Source of the DNA: Micromonospora purpureochromogenes
Lineage (GTDB): Bacteria > Actinomycetota > Actinomycetes > Mycobacteriales > Micromonosporaceae
Direction: 5' to 3'
NCBI RefSeq assembly: GCF_900091515.1
Contig: NZ_LT607410.1
Coordinates: 1,488,001 to 1,552,000, forward strand
DNA: 64,000 nucleotides
This document shows, one piece after another, positions 35,194 to 45,209 of this stretch; within the stretch, counting starts at the first letter, position 1; the number at the start of each line of letters is the position of its first letter. A program made the translations under genes and the position numbers. Below the pieces are notes generated by a model that ran no database searches, was not told where the DNA came from, and saw only the letters and a program-made list of their open reading frames with translations.

Positions 35194-36761
35194 GTTCCAC
35201 TCAGGACGAGCGCCGCCCGATCAGGCGGGCACTGGTCAGCGTCTACGACAAGAGCGGCCTGGTCGAGCTGGCCCGGGCCCTGCACGACGCCGGGGTGGAG
35301 ATCGTCTCGACCGGCAGCACCGCATCCACGATCTCGGGCGCGGGGGTGCCGGTGACCCCGGTCGAGCAGGTGACCGGCTTCCCGGAGATCCTCGACGGCC
35401 GGGTGAAGACCCTGCACCCGAAGATCCACGGGGGTCTCCTGGCCGACCTGCGCAAGGACAGCCACACCGCCCAGCTCGACGAGCACGGCATCGCCGGGAT
35501 CGACCTGCTGGTCTCCAACCTCTACCCGTTCCAGGCCACCGTCGCCTCCGGCGCGAGCCAGGACGAGTGCGTGGAGCAGATCGACATCGGCGGGCCGGCG
35601 ATGGTCCGGGCCGCCGCCAAGAACCACGCGTCGGTCGCGGTGGTGACCGACCCGGCGGCGTACCCGGCCCTGGTGGCCGCCCTCGCCGACGGCGGCTTCA
35701 CGCTGACGCAGCGTCGGGCGCTCGCCGCCCGCGCCTTCGCCGACATCGCCGAGTACGACGTCGCCGTGGCCGAGTGGTTCGCCACCACCCTGGCCCCGGC
35801 CGCCGACGGGTGGCCGCAGTTCGCCGGGCTGAGCCTGCGCCGCCGGGCGGTGCTGCGCTACGGGGAGAACCCGCACCAGGCGGCGGCCGTCTACGCCGAC
35901 CCGTCCAGCCCCGCCGGCCTGGCCCAGGCCGAGCAGCTGCACGGCAAGGAGATGTCCTACAACAACTACGTCGACGCGGACGCGGCCTGGCGGGCCGCGA
36001 ACGACTTCACCGACCAGCCGGCGGTGGCGATCATCAAGCACGCCAACCCGTGCGGCATCGCGGTCGGCGCGGACGTGGCCGAGGCGCACCGCCGGGCGCA
36101 CGCCTGCGACCCGGTGTCGGCGTACGGCGGGGTGATCGCCGTCAATCGCCCGGTGAGCGTGGCGATGGCTCGGCAGGTGGCCGACATCTTCACCGAGGTG
36201 GTGGTCGCCCCCGGCTACGACGAGGGCGCCGTGGAGATCCTCCAGGCCAAGAAGAACATCCGGCTGCTGCACGCCCCGGCCTTTGACCCGCTGCCGGCGG
36301 AGTGGCGGCAGGTCACCGGCGGTGTCCTGGTGCAGCTGCGGGACAAGGTCGACGCCGAGGGCGACGACCCGGCGAACTGGCGGCTGGCCACCGGCGACGC
36401 GGCCGACGAGGCCACCCTGCGGGACCTGGCCTTCGCCTGGCGGGCGGTCCGCGCGGTGAAGAGCAACGCGATCCTGCTGGCGAAGGACGGCGCCACCGTC
36501 GGGGTCGGCATGGGGCAGGTCAACCGGGTGGACTCGGCCCGGTTGGCGGTCGACCGGGCCGGCGCCGAGCGGGCCCGCGGCGCGGTCTGCGCCTCGGACG
36601 CGTTCTTCCCGTTCGCCGACGGCCCGAAGATCCTCATCGAGGCGGGGGTGCGCGCGATCGTGCAGCCCGGCGGCTCCATCCGCGACGAGGAGGTCATCGC
36701 CGCGTGCAAGGAGGCCGGCGTGACCATGTACCTCACCGGCACGCGGCACTTCTTCCACTGA
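35190..36761 (+). CDS. purH: Bifunctional AICAR transformylase / IMP cyclohydrolase
   Basis: A 523-residue enzyme carrying out the last two steps to IMP. The N-terminal IMP cyclohydrolase (MGS-like) domain starts [20 protein letters not shown] and has [14 protein letters not shown]. The C-terminal transformylase has [11 protein letters not shown] with the Lys-His catalytic pair, [14 protein letters not shown] and [14 protein letters not shown]. The GTG at 35190 overlaps the purN stop. A nested hairpin terminator follows the gene. Confidence 0.97.
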   Translation: MSSTQDERRPIRRALVSVYDKSGLVELARALHDAGVEIVSTGSTASTISGAGVPVTPVEQVTGFPEILDGRVKTLHPKIHGGLLADLRKDSHTAQLDEHGIAGIDLLVSNLYPFQATVASGASQDECVEQIDIGGPAMVRAAAKNHASVAVVTDPAAYPALVAALADGGFTLTQRRALAARAFADIAEYDVAVAEWFATTLAPAADGWPQFAGLSLRRRAVLRYGENPHQAAAVYADPSSPAGLAQAEQLHGKEMSYNNYVDADAAWRAANDFTDQPAVAIIKHANPCGIAVGADVAEAHRRAHACDPVSAYGGVIAVNRPVSVAMARQVADIFTEVVVAPGYDEGAVEILQAKKNIRLLHAPAFDPLPAEWRQVTGGVLVQLRDKVDAEGDDPANWRLATGDAADEATLRDLAFAWRAVRAVKSNAILLAKDGATVGVGMGQVNRVDSARLAVDRAGAERARGAVCASDAFFPFADGPKILIEAGVRAIVQPGGSIRDEEVIAACKEAGVTMYLTGTRHFFH

Positions 36762-36773
36762 TCCGTCGAGCAT

Positions 36774-36811
36774 GGAGCCGCGGAGGCCGACACGTCGGCC
36801 AGTGCGGCTCC
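36774..36811 (+). terminator. Terminator of purNH
   Basis: Nested stems GGAGCCGC/GCGGCTCC (36774-36781 with 36804-36811) and GGCCGA/TCGGCC form one hairpin 13 nt after the stop. Confidence 0.75.
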
Positions 36812-36866
36812 CTGATCGGCGTCGGTCGGCGGGCTGAGCGGGGCGAAAGGGTGGACCGGCGGGCCG

Positions 36867-36896
36867 TTGCCCGCCGACAAGCGTTGTTGCTAGCGT
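36867..36896 (+). promoter_or_regulatory. Promoter upstream of the small His-rich ORF and beta-propeller gene
   Basis: TTGCCC (36867-36872) and TAGCGT (36891-36896) are spaced by 18 nt, downstream of the purH terminator. Confidence 0.45.
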
Positions 36897-37012
36897 GAGG
36901 TCGCCCCGGCGATCCACCCTCCCCAGTCTTCCTCCGCCGCCCTTTCCCCCGCGCGACCGTCCACGGTCGCCCGCCGGAGACGCGCCGGACATCCCGTACC
37001 GGCAGGTCCGCC

Positions 37013-37426
37013 ATGCGCATGGTCGAACGGTTGACGTCCGTCACCGTCGCGCTGGCGTTCGTCCTGGCCGGGCTCGGGGTGCCCAGCTGCCCGGTCGGCC
37101 ACGACGCCGACCACGGTCCCGCCGGGCACCACGCCCCGGTCGGCCACGTCCGGGTCGACCCGGCCACGCCGGTCGCCCACCCGGACCCCGTAGCCACCGA
37201 GCGGGCCGGCAGCGGCACCACCGTTCTCGTCGCCGCCGCCTGCGCCGACCACCGGAGCGCCGCCGGCGTCGGCGACGGACCGGACGACCAGAAGCACCTG
37301 GTGCTGTCGGCGGCCGGTGTCCCGCCGCGAGCGGTGCCGGTGGTCACCGGCTACCGGCAGCCCTCCCAGCCGCTTCCGCCCCGGGGCGCCACCGGCAGCC
37401 GGGCGCCACCCGCGCGTACCGCCTGA
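37013..37426 (+). CDS. Small His-rich exported protein, uncertain
   Basis: A 137-residue ORF. It starts with a signal-like segment (MRMVERLTSVTVALAFVLAG) ending near a Cys (VPSC), which could be a weak lipobox. A His-rich stretch (DADHGPAGHHAPVGHVRVD) follows, then a low-complexity Pro/Ala region. It lies between a promoter and the secreted beta-propeller gene and is in the same orientation. I do not recognise a family. A real but fast-evolving metal-binding or anchoring protein is possible; so is a chance ORF in GC-rich DNA, since the Shine-Dalgarno is weak. Confidence 0.4.
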   Translation: MRMVERLTSVTVALAFVLAGLGVPSCPVGHDADHGPAGHHAPVGHVRVDPATPVAHPDPVATERAGSGTTVLVAAACADHRSAAGVGDGPDDQKHLVLSAAGVPPRAVPVVTGYRQPSQPLPPRGATGSRAPPARTA

Positions 37427-37625
37427 CCCGTCGTCCGCCGCCCCCGGCGATCCGACCCCGACTCCGCCTGCGCGGACCGGCCCGTCGGATCGTCCGCCGC
37501 CGCCGACCCGGGCCGCCACGACCCATTTCCACGACCACGGACGTGTGCGGGACGATCCCCGCCCGCCGCGGTTCTCCTCCGCCGGGCCACCCTGCCCGGC
37601 ATCCCCTGAATCCTGGAGGATTCGC

Positions 37626-40259
37626 ATGTCGAAGTTCCGCTGGCGCAAGCCGGCGACAATCGCGGGCGCGCTGGTGCTGACCGCCGCGCTGGGTGGCGTC
37701 GCGGCCACCAACCACGAGGTACAGGAATTCCTCGGTCTGGCCGAGGAGCCGGGCGCCAACCTGCCCTGGCACCCCCGGGAGTTCGCCGAGATGGCGGCCG
37801 GGGAGAACTCCGAGGAGGCCGGCGAGGAGGCGTTCGAGGCCCGGATCATCGCCGAGCAGTTCGCCCAGGCCCGCTCCGCGCCCGGCATCGTCGCGCCGGG
37901 GGCGTACTCCAACGCGTTCAGCCAGCTGGGCAGCCTGCCGGTCACCAACGGCAGCTGGCGCGAGGTCACAAAGATCAAGTACGACGGTGACGACCCGCGC
38001 TACCGCGACTACGCCTCCAACTCCTCCGGGGGCGCGGGTCTGCAGACCGGCCGGATCACCGGCCTCGCCGCCGACAACAGCGGCTACGTCTACGCGGCCG
38101 GCGCGGACGGTGGCGTGTGGCGGTCCTCGATCGGCGGCGGGAGCTGGACGCCGATCACGGACCAGCTGCCCACCCTGTCCAGCGGCGACGTGGTGCTCGC
38201 CACCGACGGCTCCCTCTGGTACGCCACGGGCGAGGCGAACACCGGCGCCACCTCCTACGTCGGTGCCGGCGTCTACCGGCTCGCCAACCCGAGGACCGGC
38301 CAGTTCGCCGCGTCCGACCGGGTCGGCGGCACCGAGCTGGAGAGCACGGTCATCAACAAGCTGCGCTTCTTCGACGGCAAGGTCTGGGCCGCCACCAACC
38401 GGGGCCTCTACTCGCACTCGATGGCCAGCGGCTCCGGTGCGTGGAAGTTCGAGTGGGCGCCGAACCCGAGCTACCTGCCGGGCGGGGCGAACGCGGGCAC
38501 GGCCAACGCGGCGTACAAGAACATCGTCAACGACGTGGCCGACGACCCGCGCAACCCCCGGCACGTGGTGGTGGCCTCGGCCTGGCGGTCGGGTGACACC
38601 TACAACGGCTTCTACGAGACCGCCGACTACACCGCGGGCGGCTGGGCCAAGGTCAACCCGACCGGCTCCATGCCGGCCGACGACATCGGCTACGTGACGT
38701 TCGCCTTCTCCGCCGACGGCGGTAAGCTGTACGCGATCAACCAGTCGCCGAAGCTGCTGAACAAGCCGGCCGGCAACGTCAACAGCTACCTCGACGGCAT
38801 CTACGTCTCCAACAACGGCTCGCCCGCCGGACCGTGGAGCAAGATCGCCGACTCGGCGAAGCTGGGCAACTCCGGTTCCGCGCTCAAGCAGACCGTGATC
38901 GGCAAGGGCTACGGACCGGGTATCCAGGCCTGGTACAACCAGTTCCTGACGGTCGACCCGGCCAACCCGAACCACGTCTGGGCGGGTCTGGAGGAGGTCT
39001 ACGAGTCGACCGACGCCGGCGCCAGCTGGAAGACCGTCGGGCCGTACTGGAACTTCGGCTTCTCCTGCTGGGACATCAGCGACGCGCAGAACACCTGCAA
39101 CAAGACCACTCACTCCGACCAGCACTCGGTGGCGGTCGGCAACGGCTTCGTCTACGTCGGCAACGACGGCGGCATCTACCGCCGGCCGGTCAACGGCCGG
39201 ACCGACAAGGAGGGGCACGCCACCGACTGGCAGAGCCTCAACGACGGCACGATCGACGCCCTCCAGTACTACTCGGTCTCGGTGGGCAGGGACCCGGCCA
39301 AGGCCGGCCCGGTCGTCTCCGGTGGTCTGCAGGACAACGGCGCCTCGGTGCTGCGCGCCGGCGACACCGTGATGGGGTCGAACTTCGGTGGTGACGGCGG
39401 CGACTCGCTGGCCGACCCGGCCAACGGCTGCCGCCAGGTCCAGGAGTACACCAACCTGGCCATGCGGTCGACCGAGAACTGCAACGCCAACCCGGGCCCC
39501 GGCACGGCGGAGACCTCCACCTCGCGGGACATCCAGCCGTACACGTCGTCCCCGGGCGACGAGCCGGCCCGGTTCATCGCGCCGTTCGCGGCCGACGACC
39601 ACGACGCGAACACCTGGGTCGCCGGTGGCCAGCACGTGTGGGTGAACACCAAGGGCTACGCGATCGCCGACGGCAAGGGCTGGCGCAACGTCTTCGACCT
39701 GGGCGCCGGCCACACCGCCACCTCGGTGGCGGTCTCCGGCGGCACCGCGTACGTCGGCTGGTGCGGGCCGTGCAACAACTCGGGCTTCACCCGGGGTGTC
39801 GCGGTCGGCAAGGTCAACGACCCGGCGAGCTGGCACCAGATCACCCTGCCGGGTGACTTCCCGAACCGGTTCGTGCAGGGGGTCGGAGTCGACCCGGCCA
39901 ACGGCTCGCACGCCTTCCTCGCGATCAACGGGTTCTCCCGGCGGTTCACCGAAGGCCCGGGCGCCGGTGTCGGCCACGTCTACGAGACCACCGACGCGGG
40001 CGCGACCTGGCGGGACGTCTCGACGAACCTGCCGGACGTGCCGGCCAGCTCGGTCAAGGAGCTGCCCAACGGCGCGCTGGTGCTCGCCACCGACCTGGCC
40101 ACCTTCTACCGGGCGCCGGGTGCCACCGGCTGGCAGCGGCTCGGCACCGGCCTGCCGCTGACCGTCGGCATGGACGTCGAGTACCACGCGGCCGACAACT
40201 CGCTCTACGTGGCCACCCACGGCCGCGGCATCTGGGCGTTCAACCTGGCCCAGCTCTGA
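37626..40259 (+). CDS. Secreted sialidase-like beta-propeller protein
   Basis: An 877-residue protein. The N-terminus has a signal sequence (ATIAGALVLTAALGGVAATN). The rest is rich in BNR/Asp-box type repeats such as SIGGGSWTPI, STDAGASWKTVG and TTDAGATWRDVS, with YVYAAGADGGVWRSS and YVGNDGGIYRRP. This is the fold of VPS10/sortilin and glycosyl-hydrolase-like propellers. The catalytic residues of a true sialidase are not evident, so it may be a binding protein or a glucanase-like enzyme. TGGAGG precedes the ATG. It is followed by a strong terminator. Confidence 0.85.
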   Translation: MSKFRWRKPATIAGALVLTAALGGVAATNHEVQEFLGLAEEPGANLPWHPREFAEMAAGENSEEAGEEAFEARIIAEQFAQARSAPGIVAPGAYSNAFSQLGSLPVTNGSWREVTKIKYDGDDPRYRDYASNSSGGAGLQTGRITGLAADNSGYVYAAGADGGVWRSSIGGGSWTPITDQLPTLSSGDVVLATDGSLWYATGEANTGATSYVGAGVYRLANPRTGQFAASDRVGGTELESTVINKLRFFDGKVWAATNRGLYSHSMASGSGAWKFEWAPNPSYLPGGANAGTANAAYKNIVNDVADDPRNPRHVVVASAWRSGDTYNGFYETADYTAGGWAKVNPTGSMPADDIGYVTFAFSADGGKLYAINQSPKLLNKPAGNVNSYLDGIYVSNNGSPAGPWSKIADSAKLGNSGSALKQTVIGKGYGPGIQAWYNQFLTVDPANPNHVWAGLEEVYESTDAGASWKTVGPYWNFGFSCWDISDAQNTCNKTTHSDQHSVAVGNGFVYVGNDGGIYRRPVNGRTDKEGHATDWQSLNDGTIDALQYYSVSVGRDPAKAGPVVSGGLQDNGASVLRAGDTVMGSNFGGDGGDSLADPANGCRQVQEYTNLAMRSTENCNANPGPGTAETSTSRDIQPYTSSPGDEPARFIAPFAADDHDANTWVAGGQHVWVNTKGYAIADGKGWRNVFDLGAGHTATSVAVSGGTAYVGWCGPCNNSGFTRGVAVGKVNDPASWHQITLPGDFPNRFVQGVGVDPANGSHAFLAINGFSRRFTEGPGAGVGHVYETTDAGATWRDVSTNLPDVPASSVKELPNGALVLATDLATFYRAPGATGWQRLGTGLPLTVGMDVEYHAADNSLYVATHGRGIWAFNLAQL

Positions 40260-40306
40260 GCACCGGCGGCGCGGCCCGGCCCTGATCCTGGCCCGCTCCG
40301 ACGGCA

Positions 40307-40345
40307 GGCGGCCCCGCCCCCCATCCTCCGGGGGGCGGGGCCGCC
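40307..40345. terminator. Terminator after the beta-propeller gene
   Basis: A perfect 16-bp GC stem (40307-40322 with 40330-40345) with a 7-nt loop lies between convergent genes. Confidence 0.8.
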
Positions 40346-40478
40346 GCCGGTCCAGGGCAGTCGACGGGTGGGTGCTGCGCCTGACCGCATCGTCGCTGCG
40401 GGCGGCGATCCTGGTACGAATCGGCTCCACCGCCGTACCGGGATCGCCGGTGGCTGACCGGCAGCCCGCGCAGGTGGT

Positions 40479-40967
40479 TCAGCCGGCGCGGAGGGAGAGG
40501 GCGGCACGAGTGCCGTCGGCTCGGTCCGCCCGGATGGTCCAACAGCCGGGGGTGGGGAAGACCCAGTAGGTGCCCCACTCGTCGCCGGGCCGGGTCCAGT
40601 TGCTGCCGTCGTGCTGGTCGAACTCCTCCGGGCGGACGGTGACGTCGTCCGGGCCGGTCGCCCGCAGGGTCAGCTCACCCGTCCCGGTCACCTTCAGCGC
40701 GATCTTGGTCTGCCGGCCGGCCGGCAGACCGTCGGTCTCGGGGAAGAAGAGCAGCGCCCACAGCACGCCGGGCGTACCCGCGATTTCCCGCACCGGATAG
40801 TCGTTGTCCGCCGGACAACCCGCCCCGCCCGGCTCGCCGGCCGCCCCGCTGCCCGGCGCACCCGTCCCCGCACCGTCCCTCGTCCCGCCCTCACACCCGC
40901 CACCCCCCACCACGACCACCACCACCACGGCCACCACCGCGACCCCCACAACCCGACCAACCCCCAT
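40479..40967 (-). CDS. Putative lipoprotein, hypothetical
   Basis: A 162-residue protein. The signal peptide is an unusual near-pure Val run (VGVAVVAVVVVVVVGGGGC) coded by a CCA/ACC-type simple repeat; the Cys at about 25 could be lipidated, although the lipobox is poor. After a Gly/Ala-rich linker comes a roughly 100-residue beta-rich domain with WTRPGDEWGTYWVFPTPGCW and two further cysteines that might pair. I do not recognise a family. The minus-strand neighbour is the DppF-type gene, but a palindrome and a 119-bp gap separate them. Confidence 0.7.
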   Translation of the reverse strand: MGVGRVVGVAVVAVVVVVVVGGGGCEGGTRDGAGTGAPGSGAAGEPGGAGCPADNDYPVREIAGTPGVLWALLFFPETDGLPAGRQTKIALKVTGTGELTLRATGPDDVTVRPEEFDQHDGSNWTRPGDEWGTYWVFPTPGCWTIRADRADGTRAALSLRAG

Positions 40968-41006
40968 CCCCCCAGTCTCCCGCCACCACCCCCGCCCTGA
41001 ACCTGT

Positions 41007-41063
41007 CGATCATGAAGTTGTTGGCCGGCACGGCGGCGTGTCGGGACAACAACCTCATGATCG
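41007..41063. repeat. Imperfect palindrome between lipoprotein and transport genes
   Basis: 17-bp arms (41007-41023 and 41047-41063) with one mismatch; the left arm contains GATCATGAAGTTGTT. The arms are much richer in A and T than the surroundings. It may end the transport operon or be a dispersed element. Confidence 0.65.
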
Positions 41064-41086
41064 GCGGCGGGAACCGAGGGGGTGGG

Positions 41087-42118
41087 TTAGGGGAGGGAGG
41101 GGCGGAGTTCGGCGAAGTGGCAGGCGGAGGGGTGGGGGTCGGCGGCGCGGGAGACCGACAGGGGTTCCTCGCGGGCGCAGACCTCCTGGGCCTTCCAGCA
41201 GCGGGTACGGAAGCGGCAGCCGGAGGGCGGATCAGCCGGGCTCGGCACGTCGCCGGTGAGCCGGATGATGGTCCGGTCGTTGCGCACGTCCGGGTCCGGC
41301 ACCGGCACCGCCGAGAGCAGCGCCTGGGTGTACGGGTGGGTCGCCCGCTCGTAGATCTCGTCCTCGGTGCCGATCTCCACGATCTTGCCCAGGTACATCA
41401 CCGCGACCCGGTCCGAGATGTGCCGGACCACCGACAGGTCGTGCGCGATGAAGATGTACGACAGCCCGAACTCGTCCTGGAGCTGCTCCAGCAGGTTGAT
41501 CACCTGCGCCTGGATCGAGACGTCCAGCGCGGAGACCGGCTCGTCGCAGACGATCACCTCGGGCCGGAGGGCGAGCGCCCGGGCGATGCCGATGCGCTGC
41601 CGCTGGCCGCCGGAGAACTGGTGCGGGTAGCGGTTGACGTGCTCGGGGTTGAGCCCGACCACGTCCAGCAGCTCCTGCACCCGCCGCTGCTTGCTGCCCT
41701 TCGGCGCCGCCTCCGGGTGGATGTCGAACGGCTCGCCGATGATGTCGCCGACCGTCATCCGCGGGTTCAGCGAGGTGTACGGGTCCTGCATCACCATCTG
41801 CATGTTGCGCCGCAGCCGGCGCAGCTCGGCCCCGGAGGCCTTGAAGAGGTCCTTGCCCTCCAGGGTGGCTCCGCCGGAGGTGGGCGTCTCCAGCCGCATC
41901 AGCAGTCGGGCCAGCGTGGACTTGCCGCAGCCGGACTCGCCCACGATGCCCAGGGTCTCGCCCCGGCGCAGCTCGAAGCTGACCCCGTCGACGGCCCGGA
42001 CCGCGCCGGTCTGCTTCTGGAACAGCACGCCCTGGGTGATCGGGAAGTGCTTGACCAGGTTGTCGACGGAGAGGATGGTCTCGCCACGGACCTTGGTCGG
42101 GCTAGCGGGCGCTGTCAT
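41087..42118 (-). CDS. Peptide ABC transporter ATPase, DppF type (second importer)
   Basis: A 343-residue ATPase with Walker [15 protein letters not shown], signature [12 protein letters not shown], Walker [13 protein letters not shown], and a C-terminal cysteine cluster ([16 protein letters not shown]). It is close to the DppF-type protein at 19749, sharing long identical blocks such as [15 protein letters not shown] sequence. It is the last gene of a minus-strand operon with the same order as the first importer. Its start overlaps the DppD-type stop. Confidence 0.94.
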   Translation of the reverse strand: MTAPASPTKVRGETILSVDNLVKHFPITQGVLFQKQTGAVRAVDGVSFELRRGETLGIVGESGCGKSTLARLLMRLETPTSGGATLEGKDLFKASGAELRRLRRNMQMVMQDPYTSLNPRMTVGDIIGEPFDIHPEAAPKGSKQRRVQELLDVVGLNPEHVNRYPHQFSGGQRQRIGIARALALRPEVIVCDEPVSALDVSIQAQVINLLEQLQDEFGLSYIFIAHDLSVVRHISDRVAVMYLGKIVEIGTEDEIYERATHPYTQALLSAVPVPDPDVRNDRTIIRLTGDVPSPADPPSGCRFRTRCWKAQEVCAREEPLSVSRAADPHPSACHFAELRPSLP

Positions 42119-43139
42119 CTCGTACCTCCTGCGCGAAGTGGCACGCGCTGGTCCGGCCGTCGCCGAGGACCAGGTCGTGCGGCACCACGTCCACGCAGAC
42201 CTTCTGCACGTACGGGCACCGGGGGTGGAACGGGCAGCCGGAGGGGATCCGCATCAGGTTCGGCGGCAGCCCCTTGATCGTCGACAACTCCTGGCCGCGC
42301 ACGTCCATGCGCGGGATCGACTCCAGCAGGCCCTTGGTGTAGGGGTGGGCGGGCGACCGGTACAGCGAGCGGACGTCGGCGTGCTCGATGATCCGGCCGG
42401 CGTACATGACCGCGATCCGGTCCGCGACGCCGGCGACCACGCCGAGGTCGTGGGTGATCAGGATCATCGCCATGTTGAGGTCCCGGCGCAGGTCGGCCAG
42501 CAGGTCCATGATCTGGGCCTGCACGGTGACGTCCAGCGCGGTGGTGGGCTCGTCGGCGATCAGCACCTTCGGGTTCATCGCCAGCGCCATCGCGATCATG
42601 ACGCGCTGCCGCATGCCGCCGGAGAACTGGTGCGGGTAGTCGCCGAGGCGCTTCGCCGCGGCCGGGATCCGGACCAGGTCCATCAGCTCGACCGTGCGCC
42701 GCCGGGCGTCCGCCTTGGACATCCCCTCGCGCTGGCGCAGCGTCTCGCCGATCTGCCAGCCGACCGGGAAGACCGGGTTCAGCGCGGAGAGGGCGTCCTG
42801 GAAGATCATCGCGATCTCCTTGCCCCGCACCTGGCGGCGCTGCTCCTCCGACTGCTTCAGCAGGTCCCGACCCTGGTAGAGGATCTGACCGGAGCGGATC
42901 ACCGCCGGCGGCGTGTCGAGGATGCCCATGATCGCCTGGGCGGTGACCGACTTGCCGGAGCCGGACTCGCCGAGCACCGCGAGGGTCTCGCCGGCGTCCA
43001 GGTGGTACGAGACCCCGTTGATCACCTTGGCGACGCCCTCGCTCGTCCGGAACTCGACGTGCAGGTCCCGGATGTCGAGCAGGTGGCCGCCCTCGGGCGT
43101 GGGGGAGGCCGGCGTCGGGTGGACAGCGGACTGGGTCAC
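42102..43139 (-). CDS. Peptide ABC transporter ATPase, DppD type (second importer)
   Basis: A 345-residue ATPase. Walker A is [12 protein letters not shown], signature [12 protein letters not shown], Walker [13 protein letters not shown]. The C-terminal extension carries [15 protein letters not shown]. It forms a pair with the DppF-type subunit encoded downstream with a 17-nt overlap. The 64-nt spacer to the permease gene upstream holds a copy of a dispersed GAGTGAGCGAAGCGAGC-type motif. Confidence 0.94.
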   Translation of the reverse strand: MTQSAVHPTPASPTPEGGHLLDIRDLHVEFRTSEGVAKVINGVSYHLDAGETLAVLGESGSGKSVTAQAIMGILDTPPAVIRSGQILYQGRDLLKQSEEQRRQVRGKEIAMIFQDALSALNPVFPVGWQIGETLRQREGMSKADARRRTVELMDLVRIPAAAKRLGDYPHQFSGGMRQRVMIAMALAMNPKVLIADEPTTALDVTVQAQIMDLLADLRRDLNMAMILITHDLGVVAGVADRIAVMYAGRIIEHADVRSLYRSPAHPYTKGLLESIPRMDVRGQELSTIKGLPPNLMRIPSGCPFHPRCPYVQKVCVDVVPHDLVLGDGRTSACHFAQEVRDDSAR

Positions 43140-43169
43140 TGCGCTTGCCTTTCGGTCGCGACTGCGGGG

Positions 43170-43198
43170 CTCGCTTCGCTCACTCCTCGCGCTCGCAC
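43170..43198 (-). repeat. Dispersed GAGTGAGCGAAGCGAGC-type motif
   Basis: The minus strand reads GAGCGCGAGGAGTGAGCGAA and continues GCGAGCC. Related copies occur at 17645-17665 and, on the minus strand, 44215-44240, each beside a transporter gene. Confidence 0.5.
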
Positions 43199-43203
43199 GG
43201 GGT

Positions 43204-44160
43204 TCACCGGAGCTTCGGGTCGAAGGCGTCGCGGATGGCGTCGCCCAGCATGATGAAGGCGAGGACGGTCAGCGCGAGGAAGGCGGACGGGACGACCAGC
43301 GGCGTCGCCGACTCGCGCATGTGCACCCGGCCGGCGTCGATGTCGATGCCCCACGAGATGGTCGGGGCCTTGAGACCGATGCCGAGGAAGCTCAGCGTCG
43401 CCTCGGCGGCGATGAACGAGCCGAGCGCGATGGTGAGCACCACGATCGCCGGGGCGAGCGCGTTCGGCAGGATGTGCCGCCACATGATCCGACCGTTGCC
43501 GGCGCCGAGCATCCGGGCCGCCGCCACGTAGTCCTGCTCCTTGGCGGTGATCACCGAGGAGCGGACCACCCGGGCCGCGGTGGTCCAGCCGAGCACCGCC
43601 AGCACGAAGATCACCGCGAACAGCCGGACGTTGTCGCTGCTGGTGCTCACCCGCTTGAGCAGCACGATCGCGGCGAGCAGCAGCGGGATGCCGAGCACGA
43701 TGTCGATCACGCGGGAGAGCACCGCGTCGACCCAGCGGCCGAAGTAGCCGGCCACCATGCCGACGACCAGCGCGATGATGCCGGTGAGCAGCGCGGAGAG
43801 CGCGCCGACCAGCAGCGAGGCGCGGGCGCCGTAGACCGCCCGGGCGTACGTGTCGCAGCCCTGGAAGTCGTACCCGAAGATGGCCCCGCCGGACGCCCCG
43901 TCGTGCTGCCGGGAGAGCACGCAGTCGCGCGGGTCGTTGGCGGTGAAGAGCGAGGGTACGGCGGCCATCGCGGCGACCACCACGACCAGGGTGAGGCTGA
44001 TCCAGAAGATCGGATTGCGGCGCAGGTCGCGCCAGGCGTCACCGGCCAGGCTGCGGGCCTTCTGCGGCGCGCCGATCTGGTTGGGCGTCCCGGGCTCGCC
44101 GGACACGCCCCGCCGCGCAGCCTGGTTCTCCGTGGCCGCCACGGTCTCGAAGTCGCTCAT
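43204..44160 (-). CDS. Peptide ABC transporter permease, DppC type (second importer)
   Basis: A 318-residue permease. A cytoplasmic N-terminus leads to LAGDAWRDLRRNPIFWISLT, then about six TM helices and the EAA loop AARMLGAGNGRIMWRHILPN. It ends LGDAIRDAFDPKLR. The ATG at 44160 has GAGGTG upstream and is preferred over a GTG at 44205. It is a paralogue of the gene at 17724. Confidence 0.92.
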   Translation of the reverse strand: MSDFETVAATENQAARRGVSGEPGTPNQIGAPQKARSLAGDAWRDLRRNPIFWISLTLVVVVAAMAAVPSLFTANDPRDCVLSRQHDGASGGAIFGYDFQGCDTYARAVYGARASLLVGALSALLTGIIALVVGMVAGYFGRWVDAVLSRVIDIVLGIPLLLAAIVLLKRVSTSSDNVRLFAVIFVLAVLGWTTAARVVRSSVITAKEQDYVAAARMLGAGNGRIMWRHILPNALAPAIVVLTIALGSFIAAEATLSFLGIGLKAPTISWGIDIDAGRVHMRESATPLVVPSAFLALTVLAFIMLGDAIRDAFDPKLR

Positions 44161-44232
44161 GCCCGCACCTCGCTGCGCTCGGCGCCGGCATGAGCGCCCA
44201 TGCACGCTGCGTTGATGATTCGTTCGCTGCGC

Positions 44233-45171
44233 TCACTCATAGCGGATCCTCGGGTCGAGTACGGCGTACAGGACGTCCACCACCAGGTTGGACAGGAGGT
44301 AGACCACGACGAGCACGCTGACGATGCCCACCACCAGCGGGCCGTCCTCGGTGCGGATGCCCCGGAAGAGGTTGAAGCCGACGCCGGGGATGTTGAACAC
44401 GCCCTCGGTGATGATCGCGCCGCTCATCAGGTTGCCCAGCTCGACGCCGAGGAAGGTGACCACCGGGATGAGCGAGTTGCGCAGCACGTGCACGCTGACG
44501 ATCCGCCGCTTGACCAGGCCCTTCGAGCGGGCCGTCCGGACGTAGTCGGCGCGCAGGTTCTCCGCCACCGAGGTCCGGGTCAGCCGCAGCGCGGTGGCCA
44601 GCGAGAGCGAACCGAGCACGATGCCGGGGAGCAGCAGCGCGTACAGGTCGGGCTCAGCGCCGGCGGTGGCCGGGAAGAGCTGCCACTTGACGCCGAGGAG
44701 GTACTGCGCCAGCGGGGCCAGCACGATGGTCGGGATGCCCAGCACCAGCAGGGTCAGCACCAGCGTCGAGTTGTCGAAGATGCTGGCCCGGCGGATGCCG
44801 GCGAGCACGCCCGCGGTCACGCCGAACAGGATCGTCACGGCCATCGCGATGAGCGCCAGCTTGACGGTCACCGGCCAGGCGGCGGCGAGGATGTCACTGA
44901 TCTGGCGGCCGGTCAGGGACTGCCCGAGGTCACCCTGGAGCAGGTTCTTGATGTAGTCGAAGTAGCGGTAGAAGAAGCCACCGACCCCGGTCTGGTCGAG
45001 GTGGAACTTCTGCGTCAGGTATGCCCGCTGGGCGGCGGTGACCGGGCGCTCGCCGGCGAGCGCCTGGATCGGGTCGCCCTGACCGGCGAACATCAGTGCG
45101 TAGACGATCAGCGTGGTCCCGAAGAAGGCGAGGACCATCTGGAGCAGCCGCCGCAGGATAAAGCGGAACAT
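44233..45171 (-). CDS. Peptide ABC transporter permease, DppB type (second importer)
   Basis: A 312-residue permease starting MFRFILRRLLQMVLAFFGTT, with six TM helices and the EAA loop YVRTARSKGLVKRRIVSVHV. The C-terminal RIRYE and TGA lie within the GAGTGAGCGCAGCGAACGAA motif, as they do in the paralogue at 16725. It forms the channel with the DppC-type subunit. Confidence 0.92.
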   Translation of the reverse strand: MFRFILRRLLQMVLAFFGTTLIVYALMFAGQGDPIQALAGERPVTAAQRAYLTQKFHLDQTGVGGFFYRYFDYIKNLLQGDLGQSLTGRQISDILAAAWPVTVKLALIAMAVTILFGVTAGVLAGIRRASIFDNSTLVLTLLVLGIPTIVLAPLAQYLLGVKWQLFPATAGAEPDLYALLLPGIVLGSLSLATALRLTRTSVAENLRADYVRTARSKGLVKRRIVSVHVLRNSLIPVVTFLGVELGNLMSGAIITEGVFNIPGVGFNLFRGIRTEDGPLVVGIVSVLVVVYLLSNLVVDVLYAVLDPRIRYE

Positions 45172-45209
45172 ACTGTGAAGTCTCTCTGAAAAGGGGCGAA
45201 GGGCGTGGC

